Positions 31,567 to 41,980 of a stretch of 41,980 nucleotides of DNA are shown piece after piece. Source of the stretch: Neocallimastix lanati (nom. inval.) (Eukaryota > Neocallimastigomycota > Neocallimastigomycetes > Neocallimastigales > Neocallimastigaceae). The DNA lies in assembly GCA_016946835.1 (NCBI GenBank), contig JACVTC010000341.1:1-41980 (forward strand). Reading direction: 5' to 3'. Below the pieces are notes generated by a model that did no database searches, had not been told where the DNA came from, and saw only the letters and a list, made by a program, of their open reading frames with translations. Made by a program: the position numbers and the translations under genes. How positions within the stretch are numbered: the first letter of the stretch is position 1; every line of letters begins with the position of its first letter.

Positions 31567-32114
31567 TGATACGTTATTTTTAGAAGTATCAATGTTTTTG
31601 TGGTTAGCAAGATTGTATTAAATAAAAATATATTCTAATATAAAAATAAATAATTACAATACACGTTAATATTAAAACAAAATATAAAAAAAATTATAGT
31701 TTTGTCGTTTTATTTATTTATTTAAATTATTTATGTCGTAATACAAATTTTATAATAAAATGTTATTAAAGATCTTATTAATTATTTATTTCTAACTAAC
31801 TTATTACTATTAAAATTTTTGTTAAATAAATATATTCCCCAAATATATTTATTTTAACCAATTTTATCTCTATTTTTTTCCAAATAAAAAAACCTCCCCT
31901 TTTCTTTAAAGAATTATAATAATTTTTCTTTTATATTTCTAATTTCTAATTTACTATAAATTAAATCCTATTGGCTATTAACTAATTAAATAAATTTAAA
32001 TAATTTTTATATTACTATTTATTATTATAATATACATATATAATTTAACTAATTATTTATTATATTTAATTTTATTTCTTGATAATATTCTCTTTTTATT
32101 TAAATACTGCATCA
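31567..32114 (-). repeat. 5' LTR of element C (548 bp)
   Basis: Pairs with 23512-24057. TG...CA tips, outer edge followed by TTAAT. Confidence 0.94.
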
Positions 32115-32907
32115 TTAATGGTATGGTTCATATAGTTTTAGGAATATAATAATAATTAACACAAATAATAAAATTACAATAAAAATAATTTTATTTTAAA
32201 ATCAATGTTTATTTATTTAAATTTATAAAAGAAAAATAATAATATAATTATTTATTTAATAAAAGTAAGTAATTGATTATATATTATTTCACTAAAAATT
32301 ACATGTATTTATATTTTTTTATCAAATTATAATTTGTAAAGCCTAACTATTTTTTTTAATATACTAATTACTAATTATTTTTATAAATAAAACATTTAAA
32401 TTGAAATTGAATTATTATTTTAGTTAGTAATATTATTGTTATAAATAGTAGTTATATATTATTGAATTATTAATTATTTAATGATAGTTTAATACTAATA
32501 TATATAAAATAAAAATAAAGAGATTATACAGAATATTTTATTGTGGTTTAGTTAAATTTAGTAATTAAAAATAAATTTATATTGATAACGAAAATTTTAA
32601 TAACTAATTAAATAGATTTGATTATTTTCAATATAACATAATACAAAAGAAATATAATATTAATATATTAAGTGGGCAAGGACAATATTCTTGGCTAAAG
32701 ATTTTTAATACATTATATGGAATCGGATCGATAATTCAAAAAGGAATTATAAGTTAATTAGTGATATATTAACTTAAGATTTCTATTTAGTAATATTTGA
32801 AGAATATTGGAAAGTTCCAATTATATAGAATAGAATAATCTATAAGGTTAGAATAATTTGTATTATTCTAGCACAATTAGTATTATTTGTTCATTCTGTA
32901 TTTTTAA
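32115..32907. other. AT-rich non-coding stretch right of element C
   Basis: No ORF. At 32674-32880 it holds several inverted repeats (ATAATTC/GAATTAT, AAGTTAAT/ATTAACTT, TAGAATAAT/ATTATTCTA). On the minus strand attgtccttgcccac resembles attgtcattgcccat in LTR F, so it may be a decayed, inverted relative of that LTR. Low certainty. Confidence 0.45.
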
Positions 32908-34345
32908 TGATACGGGCTGGGGTTAAAACACTAAGATATTCAAAACAAAAAAAAAATAAATATTAACACATAACTATAAAAATAAGTTTGGAAACAAGAA
33001 AAAAAAAATTAAATTTTAAAATATTCTTTATTTAAATTTAAAATTAAAATTATTTGTTCCCAGTATTAAAAAGAAAGAAATTTATTCTTCTTTTTATACT
33101 TTTATTTTAATACATTTTATTTATTATTAATATATTCTTTATAAAAAAAAAACTATTATAACTATTTTATTTTAATTTTTAACTATTATTTTAAATTTTT
33201 TTTTTTTAAAAAAAAAATAACATTTATTAAATTAAAATATAAAAAATTAATTTAGAGCTTGTATCACGAAGGGCATTCCGGGCAGTAGCTTCTTCTTGAT
33301 ATTGTTATTCAGAGAGAGAATTATACAGAATTGATATTTTCTGTATTTTAGATCATTTTTATTATTGGAATTCTTCTGTATTTTAGTTCATTTTTATTTT
33401 AATAAAGATTTAATTTATTTTTGATTTTTGATTTATTTTTAGTTTATTTCAAAGGTTTAGAAAATATTATACAGAAACTTATAATTCTGTATTTTATATC
33501 AAATATTTATTGAAATAGGATTTTATTATTCTTAATATAAAAATAAGAATTAATAATGATTTAAATATTATATAATTTAAATATTATATAATTTTTAATA
33601 AGAATATTTAATAATAATTTTTATTATATTTAATATTAATAAAAGATTTTAATAAGAATATTTAATAATAATTTTTATTATATTTAATATTAATAAAAGA
33701 TTTTAATAAGAATATTTAATAATAATTTTTATTATATTTAATATTAATAAAAGATTTTAATAGGAATATTTAATAATAATTTTTATTATATTTAATATTA
33801 ATAAAAGATTTTAATAAGAATATTTAATAATAATTTTTATTATAAAAGATTTTAATAAGAATATTTAATAATAATTTTTATTATAAAAGATTTTAATAAG
33901 AATATTTTATAATAATTTTTATTATATTTGATATTAATAAAAGAAATTTATTAGAATATTTAATAATTATTTTTATTATAAAAGATTTTAATAAGAATAT
34001 TTAATAATAATTTTTATTAGATTTGATATTAATAAAAGAATTTTATAAGAATATTTAATAATAATTTTTATTAGATTTGATATTAATAAAAGAATTTTAT
34101 AAGAATATTTAATAATAATTTTTATTATATTTAATATTAATAAAAGAAATTTATAAGAATATTTAATAATAATTTTTATTATATTTAATATTAATAAAAG
34201 AAATTTATAAGAATATTTAATAATAATTTATATTATATTTGATATTAATAAAAGATTTTAATAAGAATATTTAATAATTATTTTATTTTATTATTATTAA
34301 GAGTATTTAATAGGAAATACAAGGTATTTAGTGACACCCGTATCA
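32908..34345. repeat. Interval with TGATACGGG/CCCGTATCA ends and a minisatellite
   Basis: 1438 bp with 9-bp inverted ends. No clear target duplication (tttaa and atgat). A small GC-richer island (about 33262-33295, cacgaagggcattccgggc) follows gcttgtatca, which looks like an LTR end. It could therefore be an LTR plus internal remnant or a non-autonomous inverted-repeat element. The right half is the minisatellite listed separately. Confidence 0.45.
33590..34290. repeat. Minisatellite, about 14 copies of a 41-54 bp unit
   Basis: Each unit carries aagaatatttaataataat followed by tttttattat, in a long form (about 54 bp, with atttaatattaat) and a short form (about 41 bp). Both forms are interspersed, with single-base variants clustered toward the right. 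Not coding. Confidence 0.88.
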
Positions 34346-35398
34346 ATGATAAATAACAAAATTATTAAATTAAAATAAATAATAAAAAAACAAATTCTTG
34401 ATAAAGTTTTCTAACTTAACCCAAAAATTAATCCATTCTAAAAAAAAATTAAATCCATATTTAAGAAAAATTAATTAAATAAAGATAATTAAAATAAAAT
34501 AATAATAAATTAATTAATCATTAATAATTTTAATTAAAAACTAAAATAAATTAATAAATAATATTTTTCTAAAACAACAAATAAACAAAATAATAAACAT
34601 ATTTAATAAATTATAAACAACAAATAAACAAACTTATAAACAACGCAAAATTAAAATTAAATAGTTAAATAATTTTTTAAGTTACTTTTATTTAAAATAA
34701 TGATTATTTTATTTATTTTATAACTCAACTTTTATAAACAAATTGTAATTAAAATAACATTTTAAAACTCATCTTTATCAACATTTTAATTGTAAATATT
34801 GTTTAATTTAATAATAAATTATTCTTTATTTCTCTTTTATTAATTTTATTATTTTTAATGTAAATAGTTTAAAATCAAAGAAAAATATAAAAACATGTAA
34901 ATATTTCTTACAAATTATTCTTTATTATTAATTAGTTAATAAATTATTATAAATATTTTATTAGTTTAATAATCAATTTTTTATGATTATTAATTATTTA
35001 ATAAATTATTATAAATATTTTATTAGTTTTAATAATCAATTTTTTTTTATGATTATTAATTAGTTAATAAATTATTATAAATATTTTATTAGTTATTAAT
35101 AATCAATTTTATTATTAAAATTTAAAATAAATTAGTATAAATAATAAATATTTCATTTTATTATTTTATTAGTTTTAACAATTATTTTATTAATTTAAAC
35201 AAAATTAATTATTAAATAAATAAAGATTAATATTAAAATAAAAATAAATTTTTTTAATAAAACATTTTTGTGTTTAATAATAAAATATATTTATTTTTTT
35301 TTAAATTTCTTAAATCAATTTTATTCAGTATTTATCCTTTTATTCACTTCTACAAAATTTAATTTTTGTAGATTAAGAATATTAGGTATAAATCATCA
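34346..35398 (-). repeat. Probable decayed LTR H upstream of tRNA-Trp copy 3
   Basis: Non-coding, about 1.05 kb. Its right edge reads aatcatca (TGATGATT in the minus sense, like other LTR starts here) and lies 13 bp before tRNA-Trp. It contains a 63-67 bp tandem triplet (about 34924-35112) and a stem CTACAAAA/TTTTTGTAG near 35350-35372. The left border (TGATAAAT at 34347) is a guess. Confidence 0.4.
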
Positions 35399-35411
35399 AA
35401 AAACCAGAGAG

Positions 35412-35483
35412 GGAGGGTTGGCGCAACGGTAGCGCGTCCGCCTCCAGAGCGGAAGGTTGGGTGTTCGAATCACTCACTCTCCA
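35412..35483 (+). tRNA. tRNA-Trp (CCA), copy 3
   Basis: Identical to copies 1 and 2. Upstream flank aaaaaccagagag, downstream T runs. Confidence 0.97.
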
Positions 35484-35847
35484 AATTTTAATTTTTTAAA
35501 TTTTTATTTTTTTTTTTTTAAAAATTTTTTTTTTTATTTTCTTTTTTTTTTTTTTTTTTTTTTAGAGGTCTTTTTTTTCGTTTCGTCTTGTCACCTTACT
35601 GATAAGGATAAGAATAAAGATTTTTTTTAACTTTTTATTTTTATTCATGTTCTATTCTCCCCTCTCTTTCTCTATCCTTAATTAAAAAAAAAAAAAAAGT
35701 TTATGTATGTATATATATAATACCATGGCATTGTGTTTGCTTTTAAATTTTTTTTTTTTTAAATTTGATTTTTTTTTTCAAATTTTGATTTTTTTTTTTT
35801 TATTGAAGAATGTAATCTATTAGCCATGGGATATACATGCTCAAAGG

Positions 35848-35881
<34 letters not shown>

Positions 35882-36111
35882 GGAAGTCATAAATACAATT
35901 ATTAAATTTCTAAAATGTATTGACAATCGAAAGAAAAAAAAGATATTTTTTTTTCTTTTGTTTAAAAAGGGACAAAGGTCAAGAATATAGTAATAAAATA
36001 ATAAATATACTTATAAGTATTAAATTATAAGAATATATATATATATATAAAAACCTATAATAATAAAAAAAAAGTTGAAAAAAAAAAAAAAAATTGAAAT
36101 TAAAAAGTAGA
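35484..36111. other. tRNA cluster spacer, second copy
   Basis: Near-identical to 19512-20147. Differences are mainly in homopolymer and TA-repeat lengths and a few substitutions (catcaata versus cataaata). No gene recognised. Confidence 0.8.
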
Positions 36112-36183
36112 AGGGGCGTTCCGGATTTGAACCGAAGACCTATTGATCTGCAGTCAATTGCTCTACCGCTGAGCTAACACCCC
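36112..36183 (-). tRNA. tRNA-Cys (GCA), copy 2
   Basis: Same 72-nt sequence as 20148-20219. Second gene of a Ser-Cys unit with a 14-nt spacer and no intervening terminator. Confidence 0.97.
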
Positions 36184-36197
36184 TATCAATAATGAAG

Positions 36198-36279
36198 CGT
36201 CAGTTGCAGGGTTTGAACCTGCGCGGGCAGAGCCCACCAGATTTCAAGTCTGACTCCTTAACCACTCGGACAAACTGAC
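36198..36279 (-). tRNA. tRNA-Ser (UGA), copy 2
   Basis: As copy 1 but with AACTGAC in the 3' acceptor strand, making a full Watson-Crick acceptor with GTCAGTT. Element D begins 16 bp upstream, on the opposite strand. Confidence 0.96.
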
Positions 36280-36295
36280 TACTTCTGTGTTTCGC

Positions 36296-36910
36296 TGATG
36301 CATGTCCAGTAAAAATAATAGAAAATAATAGAAAAATTATTTAGAAAAATTATTAATATAAATATTTATTAAAAATTAATTTTATATAATGAATCTTAAA
36401 ATATATTATTAATATATTATTAAAGATAATTTATTATTATTAATTATTAAAATATTAAATTAAATAATAATATTAAAAATATTAAAAGAATTGTTGATAA
36501 TATAGTAAAATTAGTTATATTAATTATAACGGAGATTGAATGTTTAATTAAATTGATGTTAATATTAAAATAATTTTTAAATAATGTTAAACAAGATGAA
36601 TTAATAGTTATAAGTAAAAAGTTATGGATATTTATATTTATTAATTAATTTTAGTGTTTCGATAAATAAAATTTATAAAATTAGTAAAAAATATAATTAT
36701 GAAAATAATTTATAAATAAATATTTTCTTTTTTTTTAAGGAATAATAATAAAACATGTATTTTTTTTATGATAAAATATAATAAATAAAATAATAAAAGA
36801 TAAATAAATAAAAAGTAAATATAATTATTGTAATATAATATTCTTGGAGTAATTCCCTTTTGCACAAACGCCCAACTAACATATACGGTATTTAATAAAA
36901 TATCGTATCA
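36296..36910 (+). repeat. 5' LTR of element D (615 bp)
   Basis: TGATGCATGTCCAG...ATATCGTATCA, matching A's LTR (617 bp) with only a few differences seen. Confidence 0.93.
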
Positions 36911-36914
36911 AAAA

Positions 36915-36933
36915 TGGTGGAGAATCCGGGCGT
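36915..36933 (+). other. Primer-binding site of element D
   Basis: TGGTGGAGAATCCGGGCGT, 4 nt after the LTR end. Same as in A and B. Confidence 0.87.
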
Positions 36934-37059
36934 GCAAACCAAGAATATTATGAAATTTATATTTATATTGATATTTACTTTTTAAAAAATAAAGACAATT
37001 AAATAATTAATATTAAATTAAAATTAAATAATTAATTTTTTATAATAGTAATATATAAA

Positions 37060-37116
<57 letters not shown>

Positions 37117-37828
37117 AAAATTATTATGATTATTATTAAATAATAATTAAAGGTAACTGGGAGTTCGAACCAGAATAAAAACGAATAAGTCTTTAATTAT
37201 TATTATTAGTATAGTTAATTTTTTTTATTATCATCTTTATTAGTAATTAAAGACAACTGGGAATTCGGACCAGTATAAAAACGAATAAACCTTTAATTAA
37301 GAAATGATATTATAATAAAAAGTAGTAATAGTTTAGTATAAAAATTAATATTAAATAATATTTTATTAATAGTATATGTGATAATATTTAGAAAAAAAAA
37401 ATAATAGATAATATTTTAATAATAATAATAAATAATATTTTAGTAATGGTGAATTAAGTAATAATTAATAATAATAAATGATATTTTAGTAATAGTGAAT
37501 TAAGTAATAATTAATAATAATAAATAATATTTTAGTAATAGTGAATTAAGTAATAATTAATAATAATAAATAATATTTTAGTAATAGTAATATTTTAGTA
37601 ATAGTGTATAAAATAAGAATTAATAATAATAATAATAATAATTAAATGATATTTTAGTAATAGTGAATTAAGTAATAATTAATAATAATAAATAATATTT
37701 TAGTAATAGTGAATTAAGTAATAATTAATAATAATAAATAATATTTTAGTAATAGTGAATTAATAATTAATAATAATAAATAATATTTTAATAATAGTAA
37801 TATTTTAGTAATAGTATATAAAATAAGA

Positions 37829-37859
<31 letters not shown>

Positions 37860-37961
37860 GTAATAATAATAACAATAATAATAACAATAATAAAAATAAC
37901 ATTATTATACTCGTAAAAGTATATAAGAATATAATTTCAAATTAAAATAATAATTAGATAA
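36934..37961 (+). repeat. Element D leader: poly(A), paired hairpins, tandem repeats
   Basis: Mirror of A's leader: a 47-base A run (37067-37113), hairpins at about 37144-37199 and 37244-37299 with loops GAGTTCGAA and GAATTCGGA, then about eight tandem copies of the roughly 46-bp unit and TAA microsatellites. Not coding. Confidence 0.85.
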
Positions 37962-39269
37962 ATGGCGGACGCTTCGAAAATTAGAAGAGACTTACCATAC
38001 TTAGCAAATTATGGTAAGGACATAGATTCTTGGATAGAAGATTTCAAAAATGTTATGGAAATTTACAACATCGAGGAACCAAACAGAATTTTTATTTGGG
38101 TAAAGAACGCAGTAGAGGCTGACATAAAAAACCTTTTAAAATCTTTATGTACTACAAGAAATAATGTTAAAAGGTTTCCCTCATATAAAGAAATCCAGAG
38201 AGCCATTGAAGATTATTTAGAAATTACTCAAAATGATAAGTGTTCAATTTTAAAGGCCTTAAAAATAAAAAGAAATGAAACAATTAAAGGATTTAATTAT
38301 AATTATTTAACTCTTTATCATCGACTTGACTTGGAATATAAAAAATTAATATGTGTCGATGATTATTTAAATGCTATACATGATAGGGTATATGTACATT
38401 CTCAAGTAATTTTGGCCAACTGTAAAACATTAACAGAAGCGTTCGAAGTAGCAGAACGTGCAGAAAAAGCTGAAGTACGAACTATAACAAACAAAAATTC
38501 TCAGAATGTTATGGTATATCAAAACAACATAAATAAAAATAATAACAATTTATTAAATCATCCAATTTATAGGAGCTTAAGAGAACATGGAAATAATTTA
38601 GATAATTCATATCAAGCGTCATCATATGTTATGGGTTATATAAATGAAAACTCCACCAATAATAGAATGTTTACACCAGGTAGATATAGTAACAATAAAA
38701 ATAAAAGTTTTAATAATAATAATAATTATTATCACGGAGTAGAACAAATTCAACAAAATAATACTTATGATACAAGAAGATTCTATAATAACTACGAACC
38801 AAAAGCTAGAAAATCAGTTATGTGTTACTCATGTAAACAAGTAGGACATAAAGCTTATGAATGTCCTAATAATAAAAATAATGGTAGTAATAGAAATAAT
38901 AATCTTTATAATATGAATAATAATGATATGGGTAATAATTATAATAATAATTTTGATTATAATAATAATAGTAATAAATATAACAATTATTATAATAATA
39001 GTAATAAAAATGGCTACAATAATTCTTTTAATGGTAGTAATTATTACTTTAATAAAAATAATAAATTTACTGGAAATAATATTGCTAATAGAAATAATCA
39101 TAATTTTAATGAGAATAATATTCCCACTGGAAATAATAATTTTAATAGAAATTCTAATGGAATAAATCAGGATATTAATACTACTAGTTCAAATATTAAT
39201 AGTAATTTCAAAGCTAATGTAAATAATAATAATAATAATAATGGAGATAGCTTTAATAATTTAAACTAA
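37962..39269 (+). CDS. gag: Gag of element D (435 aa, CCHC knuckle)
   Basis: Same predicted protein as A's Gag: capsid-like residues 1-175, Asn-rich linker, knuckle CX2CX4HX4C at 288-301, Asn-rich tail. The start ATG follows the leader and aligns with B and C. It ends TTA AAC TAA at the slippery site. Conservation of this frame between A and D, while pol is broken in both, suggests recent spread. Confidence 0.94.
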   Translation: MADASKIRRDLPYLANYGKDIDSWIEDFKNVMEIYNIEEPNRIFIWVKNAVEADIKNLLKSLCTTRNNVKRFPSYKEIQRAIEDYLEITQNDKCSILKALKIKRNETIKGFNYNYLTLYHRLDLEYKKLICVDDYLNAIHDRVYVHSQVILANCKTLTEAFEVAERAEKAEVRTITNKNSQNVMVYQNNINKNNNNLLNHPIYRSLREHGNNLDNSYQASSYVMGYINENSTNNRMFTPGRYSNNKNKSFNNNNNYYHGVEQIQQNNTYDTRRFYNNYEPKARKSVMCYSCKQVGHKAYECPNNKNNGSNRNNNLYNMNNNDMGNNYNNNFDYNNNSNKYNNYYNNSNKNGYNNSFNGSNYYFNKNNKFTGNNIANRNNHNFNENNIPTGNNNFNRNSNGINQDINTTSSNINSNFKANVNNNNNNNGDSFNNLN

Positions 39270-39292
39270 ATAATGGGAGAAGGACAACTCCC
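39260..39292 (+). promoter_or_regulatory. -1 ribosomal frameshift signal, gag to pol (element D)
   Basis: Heptamer U UUA AAC at 39260-39266 in gag phase, 8-nt spacer containing the gag stop, stem-loop GGGAGAAGGACAACTCCC at 39275-39292. The -1 frame is open for 43 codons up to the first pol ATG at 39389 and onward. Confidence 0.86.
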
Positions 39293-39388
39293 GTTAACCA
39301 AACCAAACTTCAAACTTATAATAAAAATAATAGTATTAATGAAGAATATGTAAATTTAACATACTCTCCCAAGTTAAATAATAATACT

Positions 39389-41980
39389 ATGAAAACAAAA
39401 AATAATTATAATAATACTAATGATAATAATTTACATAATAATAATAATAATAATAACTTACATAATAATAATAATAATAATAATAATTCATATAATGCTA
39501 GTGCAACTTCAAATAATGATGTAATAAATAATGGATATCCTTATAATGATAATTCACATAATTATGATATAAACAATAATTATTTAAATAAGAATAATAA
39601 AATAAATTATACAAACAGTTTATTTGATGATAATCATACAAGTATTGATAATATTTATTCCAATAATAATAATAATAATAACTTAAATAATATAGAATAT
39701 CTTAGTAAGAATACTAGTAACGGTTATAAATTAAATAATAGTAATCATAACAACATCTATGAAAATGACACTATTAATAAACAAGTTAACAATGATGTTA
39801 ATATAAATAATACTTATAAAAATAATAATGATGATCAAAGTAACAATGAAATTGATTTAAATAGAATTTCTATAAATGATAATGAAAAGAAAATTAATAA
39901 TGAACCTAATTCAAATAATATTTATAATAATTTTGATAATTACCATAATGAGGAAATTATCGCTGTTGCCCAAAAGAAAGGTAAAAATAATTCAATAAAA
40001 ATCTCCCCATATACCAAAGAAATAAAGAAAAAGCTTATAGATAATCCAGTTCCAATTATTACAAATGCTATGAAGAAAAATACTATTATGAAAAGAAAAT
40101 TAAACGTTAATAAATTAGCAACTACAGGAACACCTGATATGATAATAGATGAGGGAGGAACGAATGTCAAACTATCAACAGAAAAAGAAGAAGGTAAAGA
40201 ATTTAAAGAAAATAAAGATCATAAAAATGTTACTTTCAATGAATCTATTGAAATTTTTGAGGATTCACAACCACCAACTAATCAAACAATAACTAATAAT
40301 AATACAAATAAATTAGAATATTTGGATCTTTCTTATATCAATCAACCAAATATTAGAAATGTAAAAAAAGCGAATAAATTGAATAAAATAAATGAAATGC
40401 TGAGCAGTAACAAAGATGATATACCCATCAATGTTAAAAGTTATTCCAAGCCAGAGAAACACATAAAAATGATGGAAGATTTTAATGAATTTAAAATTAA
40501 GGACTTTATCAAGGAAGTAGCATCAACCGAAGTCATAACGAAGTTAGTATATTTGTTAGACCTGTTTCCAAAGTTCAGGTCAGAATTTACAAAAGCATTA
40601 AAATTAACCGAAGGAAAAGAGAAAATAAAGAAAAATTTGAATACATCTTTAATAAATGTAATGACAATTATAAGCCAACATAAAGTGATTAAAGTTAAAG
40701 GCACTGTGGATAAGAAACCAGCTGAAATTTTCTTGGACTCGTGTGCTAGCGTTAATTTGATTACCACTACGGCTTTAAAAAAATTTAAAATTAATAAAAA
40801 TCCTATTGGGAGAATATCCGAAAAAATTTTTCAGGTATATTCCAACAATTCAACTTGTTCAGATATTTATGAACTAAAAATATCTATTGGAAATTACACT
40901 TTTATCGATTACTTTAGGAAAATTGATAAGGATGATATCTTTGATATATTAATAGGTATTGACACACTTAAACGAAATAGATTTGATATAAATTTAGTTA
41001 ATGATACCTTATATCATATTGATGAAAATAATAATCCTATAGAATTAGCTTCTTTATTTTATGATGTTAGCTTGAGTCCTTCTGAAAGTACAAATAGAAT
41101 TAATGACGAAGAAAATAATATGAATAAGGAGAATAATATAAATAATAATTCTTCTGAAGAGAATGATGAGGATTCTGAAACTAGTTGGAGTGACAATGAT
41201 AATAATAATGATAATAATAATATACTTTTTACATATGCTAAATCAGAGTTACCTAATATTAACATAAATAATTTTAATGTAAAATTACCTTTCTTTAATA
41301 GTGTCGACATCGATAAAGAAAATAATATCAAAATAAAACGAATAATAATAAGAATGATGATAAAATTGACAATTATAAAATAAATGATCATAAAATTAAT
41401 TCTAAAGTTACAAACAATATAAATCCCATACTACATTCTAAACTTCCATCAAAAATCGATTCTGATCAAAACGGCAATAACAAATTAAATAGTAATTATA
41501 AATTAGTAGATAGAAATATTGAAAGGAAAGAATATAAGAATAAAACGGTTGATATTACAACACAATTGATTCCATCTCTTTTATTAATAACTAATGAAGT
41601 ACTACATAATGAAAACGAGGTTTGCACAGACGACACAATATCTAAACTGGAAATGATTCACTCTATTGTAAAAAAATTACTAGAAAATTTGAAAGCTGAT
41701 GTAGAAAAATTATTTTTAAATTATACTAGTGTTCTTGCACTGAAAACTGACGATTTGGGTTCGTCAAAGCTATATCCTCATAGAATTAATTTAATACCAG
41801 GAACAACACCTATTAAACAGAGGGCCTACCGTATTTCAAAAGTGCAAGCTGATGCACTTAAAAAGGAATTAATTAAACTTATAAATAATAACTTAATTGT
41901 CCCTTCTAGTTCTCCTTGGTCTTCTCCTGTAGTACTGGTACCGAAAAAGAATGGTCAAGTGAGAATGTGTGTTGACTACA
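39389..41980 (+). pseudogene. pol: pol of element D, one frameshift, cut by window end
   Basis: Codons 1-650 match A's Pol: Asn-rich region, conserved blocks, and protease D450 in DSCASVN. At about 41334-41338 D has one A fewer than A in a short A run, so the frame leaves Pol and stops at 41383. The homologous sequence continues in the next frame through the RT start (SSPWSSPVVLVPKKNG) to the window end. The loss may be a real mutation or a homopolymer error. The frame is open upstream to the slippery site. Confidence 0.9.

Larger units (their letters stand above)
23512..32114 (-). mobile_element. Ty3/gypsy LTR retrotransposon C (8.6 kb, both LTRs)
   Basis: 5' LTR 32114-31567, primer-binding site, gag, frameshift signal, pol, a 1.5-kb AT-rich 3' region, polypurine tract, 3' LTR 24057-23512. 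The direct repeat TTAA (or ATTAA if the terminal A is shared) at both edges fits a target duplication. The LTRs differ at several positions, so it is older than E. Pol is closer to that of A and D than to B. There is no tRNA gene beside it, unlike the other elements. No env-like frame. Confidence 0.94.
36296..41980 (+). mobile_element. Ty3/gypsy LTR retrotransposon D (partial, 5' part)
   Basis: Plus-strand near-identical copy of element A: 5' LTR, primer-binding site, hairpin- and repeat-rich leader, gag, frameshift signal and pol to the middle of RT, where the window ends. With A it forms inverted arms of about 5.7 kb separated by 28 kb. Confidence 0.94.

Noticed and set aside
11449-32114. 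An env gene making the elements errantivirus-like
   Set aside because: No frame of size follows pol in B or C; only AT-rich untranslated sequence up to the polypurine tract.
33590-34290. CRISPR-like array
   Set aside because: Units are contiguous, of variable length and without unique spacers, in a eukaryotic sequence.
1-41980. Origin from Plasmodium or another apicomplexan, suggested by AT content and Asn runs
   Set aside because: LTR retrotransposons with intact gag-pol and tRNA-linked insertions are not a feature of those genomes.

Overview
The window is a very AT-rich eukaryotic, intron-free stretch made almost entirely of LTR retrotransposons packed around small tRNA gene clusters. Asn-rich coding (AAT/AAC runs), long poly(A)/poly(T) tracts, TTA microsatellites and dense Ty3/gypsy (Metaviridae-type) elements suggest a large repeat-rich genome. 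An anaerobic gut fungus (Neocallimastigomycota) is my best guess. A dictyostelid-like amoeba is the main alternative, because dictyostelid retroelements also sit next to tRNA genes. This is inferred from composition, not proven. No ordinary single-copy host protein gene is visible.

Layout. 1-8294: element A (minus strand, cut by the window edge; gag open, pol broken). 8298-11356: element E, a 3.06-kb non-autonomous LTR element with matching LTRs and a hairpin array in its leader. 11371-11442: tRNA-Trp. 11449-19427: element B (minus strand), with a 713-bp solo LTR nested in its 5' LTR. 19440-20315: tRNA-Trp, then convergent tRNA-Cys and tRNA-Ser. 20331-20796: LTR F. 20803-21704: a solo LTR with a highly structured interior. 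About 22464-22583: a decayed tRNA-Cys/tRNA-Ser pair. About 22729-23460: an old LTR related to the one nested in B. 23512-32114: element C (minus strand, 8.6 kb, both LTRs present). 32115-35398: decayed repeats with minisatellites. 35412-36279: a second copy of the Trp/Cys/Ser tRNA cluster. 36296-41980: element D (plus strand), a near-identical inverted copy of A, cut by the window edge.

How the parts fit. Each autonomous element encodes Gag (capsid region plus CCHC knuckle) and a Pol with protease, reverse transcriptase, RNase H and integrase. In all four, gag ends at the same slippery heptamer U UUA AAC, followed by exactly 8 nt and a short conserved stem-loop. Pol lies open in the -1 frame, so programmed -1 frameshifting is the likely expression route. 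Each autonomous copy carries at least one visible lesion. Elements begin 12-16 bp upstream of tRNA genes and always point away from them, as expected for integration directed by the RNA polymerase III initiation complex. Successive insertions have stacked at the same site.
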